This document shows, in pieces, positions 14,213 to 18,521 of a DNA stretch of 18,521 nucleotides; the first letter of the stretch is position 1, and every line of letters starts with the position of its first letter. This stretch comes from Oscillospiraceae bacterium. GTDB taxonomy: Bacteria; Bacillota; Clostridia; Oscillospirales; Ruminococcaceae. The position numbers were made by a program, and so were the translations under genes. The DNA is taken from contig JAEDHF010000019.1 of assembly GCA_016297165.1 (NCBI GenBank), positions 1-18,521 of the forward strand, given 5' to 3'. The notes below the pieces were generated by a model. That model was given only the letters and a program-made list of their open reading frames with translations. It was not told the origin of the DNA and made no database searches.

Positions 14213-17200
14213 ATCAAATCAAGGATATTGAAATCGGAAACCTTCTCCCATATTCCCGAAGCTGATTGGTCAACTATTCGCACATCGCTATAAAGCTTCT
14301 TCCAATTGGAAACGCTTGAGCTGAAGCTTACTGTCGCAGCCGCCTTGCCTGCACCGCCGATTGCAGTTAAATCACAGCCTCCCGATACTCTGCCGAATAC
14401 CTGATGAATAGACAGCAGCGCTGCTGCCTGAGATTTTACATCAAGACTTATGAATGTATCGCGTCCATCTTCAAGGACTGCTATAGGATTATTCGGGCGT
14501 TTCTTGTATATCGAGCTTCTTAGCTTTTCCACATACATATCATAAAGCTTCAGATTCTGCTCACTGCTGATTTTGTCGTAGCTTTCGTTGTAAACCAGGT
14601 TTGTATTACTCTTCATCTTTTCGACGAAGGATTCAAGCCGCTTTACATATAGCTGCGTATCAAAATCAGCCGAAAACTGCATATAGGGCTGTGCAATAAT
14701 ACACCTTCCGCCGCCTGCGGTTCCTGCTATACATATCCTGAAGCCATCAAGAGAAAGTATAGTATTAACCTTGAGCTTTCGTATACCTATCGGTAACGAA
14801 ACAGAGTCTATCACCTTTCCCGTAATCCTTCCTATTCTGTCCTTTGCGTATTCTTCTGCGCTTTCCATATCAGAAACCGCTTTATCTGCATACAGCAATT
14901 CAACAGGCATAACCATCAGCTCGCTTTTTTTGCCTGACTGATATTTAACAAGCAAAAAGAATGATGCTGCCGCCTTATTATAGCCGCCGTATTTTTCAGC
15001 AGGAAGATTCTTCTTTCTCGGAATAAGTCCCTTTGCCGCCTTTAATGGCATCTGGTCAAAAAATCCACCATGCCTGCAAAAGGCATATTTTGTTATATGA
15101 GCGTTATTCTTTGATATGATTTTCTTAACCTCGCCTATCATATCCTCGCCGCTCCATACTTTTTCATTACCGCAAATCAATTCATGGGTAAATAAAGTTT
15201 TAGTCTTAATACTGTACTTGCTGTTAACATCAAACCAACGCTTGGTAAATTTCATATTATAGACATTACCCACAACTATATTGAGATATGCGTCTTTTGC
15301 ATGATGAAGGTCATTGAATGTACGGGATTTAAGCATTCCGAATTCCTGTCTGAATTCCGAAGCAAGTCTCGCCTTTACATATACAATTTCCGTTTTCGGA
15401 TACTTTTCTTTGAGAAGTGCGGCAACTGCCTTTGTTGACTGAGAGGTTTCTGTAAGCTGGCGATTGATAAATCCCAATTTTTCGTCGGAAGAAAACGGCT
15501 CTTTTCTTGTGAGTCTCTTATACTTCTCTTCCGTAATAAGTCCGTTTTCCTTAAGCATCAGCCAGAAGCCTGCCATTTTATTCCGTATTTCCGATGGCAC
15601 GGGATATGTATCGCTCTTATAACCATTTATTTCGGAAAGCACAAGAACCTCGTTATTGAGAATACTGTCGTCCTTAACCAATGCCTGAGGATAAATATGT
15701 TCAATATTGTATGTTGTTCCTTTAATCTGAGTTATATCTATACTCTGACCGCTGTAGGCACATTTTCCGAGCTGCATAAAATACAGGAACAGTCTGTCAC
15801 TCTGGAGATTATTGTCTGCCATATCTCCCATATCGTCCAGCTGCTTCTGCAGCAGTCTGACATCTTCCGACTTTATCTTTTTATACAGTTCAATAAGCTG
15901 CTGCTTTCTTGTAACAGTTCTCTTGCCCCTCTGTTCCTCCGTTGCCCCACGGGCCATCTCAACAAATATCTTATCCGGTGCTCTGCCGCAGGCTTTAACA
16001 ACATCATTGACAATATCCAGCGTTCTTATTATCGGCCGTTTTACAGCGTTTGAAATGTACATATCATCAAGGCGTTCCGATAACGTCAGCTTATTATCGG
16101 CATAGTAAAGCTTTCTCTCTTTTTCGATATTCTCTTCAAAAGTATATTTGTCCGAAAGAAGCTCCATAAGATTATTATTTGTGTTCCAGAGCTCGGATAT
16201 TATGGTTGTTACTTCTCCTGTGGATTTATCAATTCCCTCGAAGGAAGATAAAAACCTTTTGGATAGCCTGCCGAAATCCTTATAGTTGAGCCTCGAAATA
16301 TATCCGATATCCTCTTCCGATAAATCCGGGAATTCTGCCTTTATCCAGCTTCTTATTCTCGTTTTATCCTCGGAATAAGTAATACGTTCAATTATTCTTT
16401 CAACCTGTTCTTCGTCCAGAACGCCATTCTCCAGCAATCTTTTAAAGTCGAAATACGGCTTAAGATTTGAGTTAATCTGAATATCGATACCGCTAAGAGT
16501 CTGATTCTCGGAAAGATAATTATTGCTTTTAAGGTAGTCCTCAAGCTTTTTTCTGGTAACTTTTTTATAGACCTTAAACAGGTTATTGTAAATATCCTGC
16601 TTTAATTGAACGCTTATCTTAACATTATCAATTCTGATATTGTTTATTTCATTCAGAACGCTGTATTTATGATAGAGAAGCGATTCCTTCGGAATAACAC
16701 TCTCGCCGGGCAGATATGTGCAGCGATTTGTCATTCGATTGATAAACTCCTGCTCACTTTTATCGAAATCTACTATTTTTTCAAAATTCCAGGGATATAT
16801 CTTTCCATCACATTTCTTCACTATCCAGGAATGCTCTTTAGAATAACCATTTAACGGACCAACGAAATAAGGAACTCTGAAAGTAAATATAGAACGAATT
16901 TTATCCGCCGTTGATATTCCGTCCTTCATATTATTGAGGAAACTATAATGCACAGAAGCCTTTTTTAATATCATATCAAGCTCGTACCAATAAAGCTGAT
17001 GAGGTATTACCCTGTTATCGGTACTTTTTTGCTTTGGTAAAAACTGCCTGAGCTCAATCCTTGATATCATATCATCATAATCAGCTTTCTCCGATTCCGA
17101 AGGTTCGAATTTTCTTACCAGCTTTAAAAGCGAATCTGAAAAAGGCTCACTGCGTTTTGCATTTGAAATATATAAGGAATAGGACAGAGCATTCTTATCG

Positions 17201-18252
17201 GAATCATCTCTGAATATCTGATTATAAAGCTCTTTTGAATGATTTCTGATGAAAGATTTAAGGAACGATAAATCCTTACTGTGCTGCTCATAAACAGCTA
17301 TTTTTGCTTTTGATATCGTGATTTCTCCGCCAAGTGCATCAACAAGAACAGACCAATCGTATATAGCTTTCATACGAAGGACTAATTCTCCATCATCGTC
17401 TAAACCGCTGATTACTTCAGCAAGCACGTCATCATCATCACCCAGGGAGAACGATCTAATATCTGCGTACGATTCATTTAGAAATAAATCCTTTGCCGAA
17501 ATCTTACTGCCGCATAACGCTTTTAACATCGCCTCTTTATTAAAAGGGAAATCATCTGACGCTGTTTTAGAAACCTTTATTCCGTCATATAAAGCGGAAA
17601 CAAGCTCTTTATACTTTACTGTTATCGAAACCTTTTTTCTCAATACTTTTTCCGCTTCGGCGTTCTTATCCTTATCCCAGGGTATTGCATATTCATTATC
17701 GGCAAAATATGAAAGGAAGTTATCTGCAACATTAGTAAAATCGGTAAGCTCAGAAATACTGTCCTTGCTTACTTCATTTAAGAAGTGTCCCCTATGAGCA
17801 ACAAGCCATGCACACGCCAGATATATAAGACGTATGTCGTGCTTCTTATCAGAATACATCAAATCATCAATCAAGTGGTGTATAGTAGGGTATTGCTTAT
17901 GAAACTCAATATCCGAATAATCTTTGTCGTCAAATACGGAGTACTTTGACACCGCATCCTCTCTATATAATGCACTTTCCTTCAATCTGACAAAGAACTT
18001 TTCGTCAATCCCCGATATTTCAGAGGCAAACAGCTCCTGTAAAAGAGAAACTCTCTGCTGTTTTCTGTCAAGACGTCTTCTGGCGGAGCGGAAGCTTCTT
18101 CGCTCAGTATTGAGATTTGCAGCTTCAAAAAGCGTAACTCCCCACATAGGATTACCATTGTACTTCTTTAATTGATATCCTTGATTTGTAACGGCATAAC
18201 CGATAGAATCTGTACCGATATCAAGCCCTAAAAAAATTTTTTCATCTTCCAT
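14209..18252 (-). CDS. cas9: Type II-A CRISPR RNA-guided nuclease Cas9
   Basis: A 1347-residue DNA nuclease that uses crRNA and tracrRNA to cut both strands of matching DNA. Numbered from ATG 18252: RuvC-I with D11 in GLDIGTDSIG; Arg-rich bridge helix about 51-75 (RRSFRSARRRLDRKQQ); a large recognition lobe with a conserved RGHFL near 154-158; RuvC-II with E765 in FVEMARG; HNH with H852 in NIEHIYPQ and N876 in SEINGYKSD; RuvC-III with H984 and D987 in LHHAKDAYLN; then the PAM-interacting domain to the end. All catalytic residues are present. The frame opens at ATG 18267, but GGAGG sits between the two ATGs, 8 bases before ATG 18252. At the site of the PAM-reading arginines of S. pyogenes Cas9 the sequence is VSNWKKL, so the PAM probably differs from NGG (inference). 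First gene of the cas operon. Confidence 0.98.
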   Translation of the reverse strand: MEDEKIFLGLDIGTDSIGYAVTNQGYQLKKYNGNPMWGVTLFEAANLNTERRSFRSARRRLDRKQQRVSLLQELFASEISGIDEKFFVRLKESALYREDAVSKYSVFDDKDYSDIEFHKQYPTIHHLIDDLMYSDKKHDIRLIYLACAWLVAHRGHFLNEVSKDSISELTDFTNVADNFLSYFADNEYAIPWDKDKNAEAEKVLRKKVSITVKYKELVSALYDGIKVSKTASDDFPFNKEAMLKALCGSKISAKDLFLNESYADIRSFSLGDDDDVLAEVISGLDDDGELVLRMKAIYDWSVLVDALGGEITISKAKIAVYEQHSKDLSFLKSFIRNHSKELYNQIFRDDSDKNALSYSLYISNAKRSEPFSDSLLKLVRKFEPSESEKADYDDMISRIELRQFLPKQKSTDNRVIPHQLYWYELDMILKKASVHYSFLNNMKDGISTADKIRSIFTFRVPYFVGPLNGYSKEHSWIVKKCDGKIYPWNFEKIVDFDKSEQEFINRMTNRCTYLPGESVIPKESLLYHKYSVLNEINNIRIDNVKISVQLKQDIYNNLFKVYKKVTRKKLEDYLKSNNYLSENQTLSGIDIQINSNLKPYFDFKRLLENGVLDEEQVERIIERITYSEDKTRIRSWIKAEFPDLSEEDIGYISRLNYKDFGRLSKRFLSSFEGIDKSTGEVTTIISELWNTNNNLMELLSDKYTFEENIEKERKLYYADNKLTLSERLDDMYISNAVKRPIIRTLDIVNDVVKACGRAPDKIFVEMARGATEEQRGKRTVTRKQQLIELYKKIKSEDVRLLQKQLDDMGDMADNNLQSDRLFLYFMQLGKCAYSGQSIDITQIKGTTYNIEHIYPQALVKDDSILNNEVLVLSEINGYKSDTYPVPSEIRNKMAGFWLMLKENGLITEEKYKRLTRKEPFSSDEKLGFINRQLTETSQSTKAVAALLKEKYPKTEIVYVKARLASEFRQEFGMLKSRTFNDLHHAKDAYLNIVVGNVYNMKFTKRWFDVNSKYSIKTKTLFTHELICGNEKVWSGEDMIGEVKKIISKNNAHITKYAFCRHGGFFDQMPLKAAKGLIPRKKNLPAEKYGGYNKAAASFFLLVKYQSGKKSELMVMPVELLYADKAVSDMESAEEYAKDRIGRITGKVIDSVSLPIGIRKLKVNTILSLDGFRICIAGTAGGGRCIIAQPYMQFSADFDTQLYVKRLESFVEKMKSNTNLVYNESYDKISSEQNLKLYDMYVEKLRSSIYKKRPNNPIAVLEDGRDTFISLDVKSQAAALLSIHQVFGRVSGGCDLTAIGGAGKAAATVSFSSSVSNWKKLYSDVRIVDQSASGIWEKVSDFNILDLI

Positions 18253-18253
18253 C

Positions 18254-18282
18254 TTGACAACCTCCATTATTTGTGTTAATAT
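18254..18282 (+). promoter_or_regulatory. tracrRNA promoter, overlapping the cas9 start region
   Basis: TTGACA at 18254-18259, a 17-base spacer and TAATAT at 18277-18282, with TG one base before the -10. The -35 lies between the cas9 start codon and its GGAGG, on the other strand. Expected start near 18289. Confidence 0.7.
18261..18265 (-). promoter_or_regulatory. cas9 ribosome binding site that decides the start
   Basis: GGAGG on the minus strand, 8 bases upstream of ATG 18252 and just downstream of the in-frame ATG 18267. It rules out the upstream ATG as the main start. Confidence 0.75.
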
Positions 18283-18288
18283 ATAAGT

Positions 18289-18404
18289 GCAAGTTCATTC
18301 CCCTATGAAATTGCACTACGAGTTCAAATAAAAATTTATTCAAATCGTCGTTTTTACGACTGCACAGCGTGTGCGATTTAAAGACCTCTCATGAGGTCTT
18401 TTTT
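18289..18404 (+). ncRNA. tracrRNA of the type II-A system
   Basis: About 116 nt. The anti-repeat (18299-18329) pairs with the crRNA repeat: lower stem UCAAAU with GUUUGA; bulge of GA on the crRNA side against GAGU on the tracrRNA side; upper stem of 21 pairs with one G-U wobble. S. pyogenes has the same arrangement (GA against AAGU). After a 12-nt AU-rich linker the RNA can fold into a three-way junction: AAAUC (18342-18346) with GAUUU (18375-18379) enclosing GUCGU/ACGAC (18347-18360) and GCACA/UGUGC (18362-18374), one base unpaired between them. It ends in a terminator. Divergent from cas9 with its own promoter. The pairing is directly visible; the junction fold is inference. Confidence 0.92.
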
Positions 18405-18405
18405 A
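18382..18405 (+). terminator. tracrRNA terminator
   Basis: AGACCTC (18382-18388), loop TCAT, GAGGTCT (18393-18399), then five more T: a textbook intrinsic terminator. It probably forms the last hairpin of the mature tracrRNA. Confidence 0.9.
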
Positions 18406-18438
18406 TTTTACTACTATTTATGTAATGCGAATAAACAT

Positions 18439-18504
18439 ACTTTGACGATTTACTTCTGCCCTGATGCCACTCGCACGCTTCCCCACTTCGTTGAATGTCA
18501 AAGT
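18439..18504. repeat. Inverted repeat ACTTTGAC / GTCAAAGT at the right edge
   Basis: A perfect 8-bp inverted repeat (18439-18446 and 18497-18504) with about 50 bases between, flanked by weaker complementarity (TTTACTA / TAGTAAA further out). No gene is seen from 18405 to the window end. It may be a chance structure, a remnant element or part of a gene regulatory region continuing beyond the window. Confidence 0.3.
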
Positions 18505-18521
18505 GAAAGTATAGTAAATAC

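Noticed and set aside
17787..17797. 11-base match (GTCCCCTATGA) to the CRISPR repeat inside cas9
   Set aside because: It encodes part of the conserved AHRGHFL motif of Cas9, so the codons explain it; the match does not extend and there is no pairing partner nearby.
18253..18267. Cas9 start at the upstream ATG 18267
   Set aside because: The GGAGG ribosome binding site lies downstream of that ATG and 8 bases before ATG 18252.
18405..18521. End of an insertion sequence at the right edge
   Set aside because: Only an 8-bp inverted repeat is seen; there is no transposase, no target duplication and no known terminal sequence.

Overview
The window looks like chromosomal DNA of an endospore-forming Firmicute, most likely a Ruminococcus-like member of the Oscillospirales. 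This is an inference from an alpha/beta-type small acid-soluble spore protein gene, Gram-positive ribosome binding sites, a secreted SH3b protein with acidic and Thr-rich linkers, and a type II-A CRISPR-Cas system. Species cannot be fixed by reading alone.

Left part (1-5960): the 5' part of a D-2-hydroxyacid dehydrogenase gene runs off the left edge (minus strand). Divergent from it are a class I DAHP synthase gene behind two perfect consensus promoters and an Rsm22-family methyltransferase-like gene. On the minus strand follows rnpB, the RNase P RNA, with its own promoter and a terminator placed downstream of the mature 3' end. Then come a DUF3810-type membrane protein with an HExxH motif and an SH3b-domain, membrane-anchored surface protein (both plus strand).

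Middle part (6025-10523, minus strand): a glycolytic cluster in the order pgk, a 74-aa single-membrane-segment protein, tpiA, gpmI, covering three steps of lower glycolysis behind one good promoter upstream of pgk. Right of it is a 57-aa spore DNA-binding protein gene (SASP) with a possible sigma-G promoter.

Right part (10629-18404): a complete type II-A CRISPR-Cas locus. cas9, cas1, cas2 and csn2 lie in that order on the minus strand, each overlapping the next by four bases (ATGA). The array follows: leader with its own promoter at the csn2 stop, 24 identical 36-nt repeats, 24 spacers of 29-30 nt, and a decayed terminal repeat at the left end. The tracrRNA gene is on the plus strand, divergent from cas9, and its -35 element lies just inside the cas9 coding region. 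Its anti-repeat pairs with the minus-strand repeat in the same bulged geometry as in Streptococcus pyogenes, which fixes array transcription as leftward. All Cas9 nuclease residues are present, so the system appears intact. The most interesting points are the tracrRNA fold (a compact three-way junction), the replaced PAM-reading arginines of Cas9, the leader-end ATTTGAG element with a possible leader-repeat hairpin, and the antisense overlap of tracrRNA with the probable cas9 5' UTR. I found no wholly unknown defence system.
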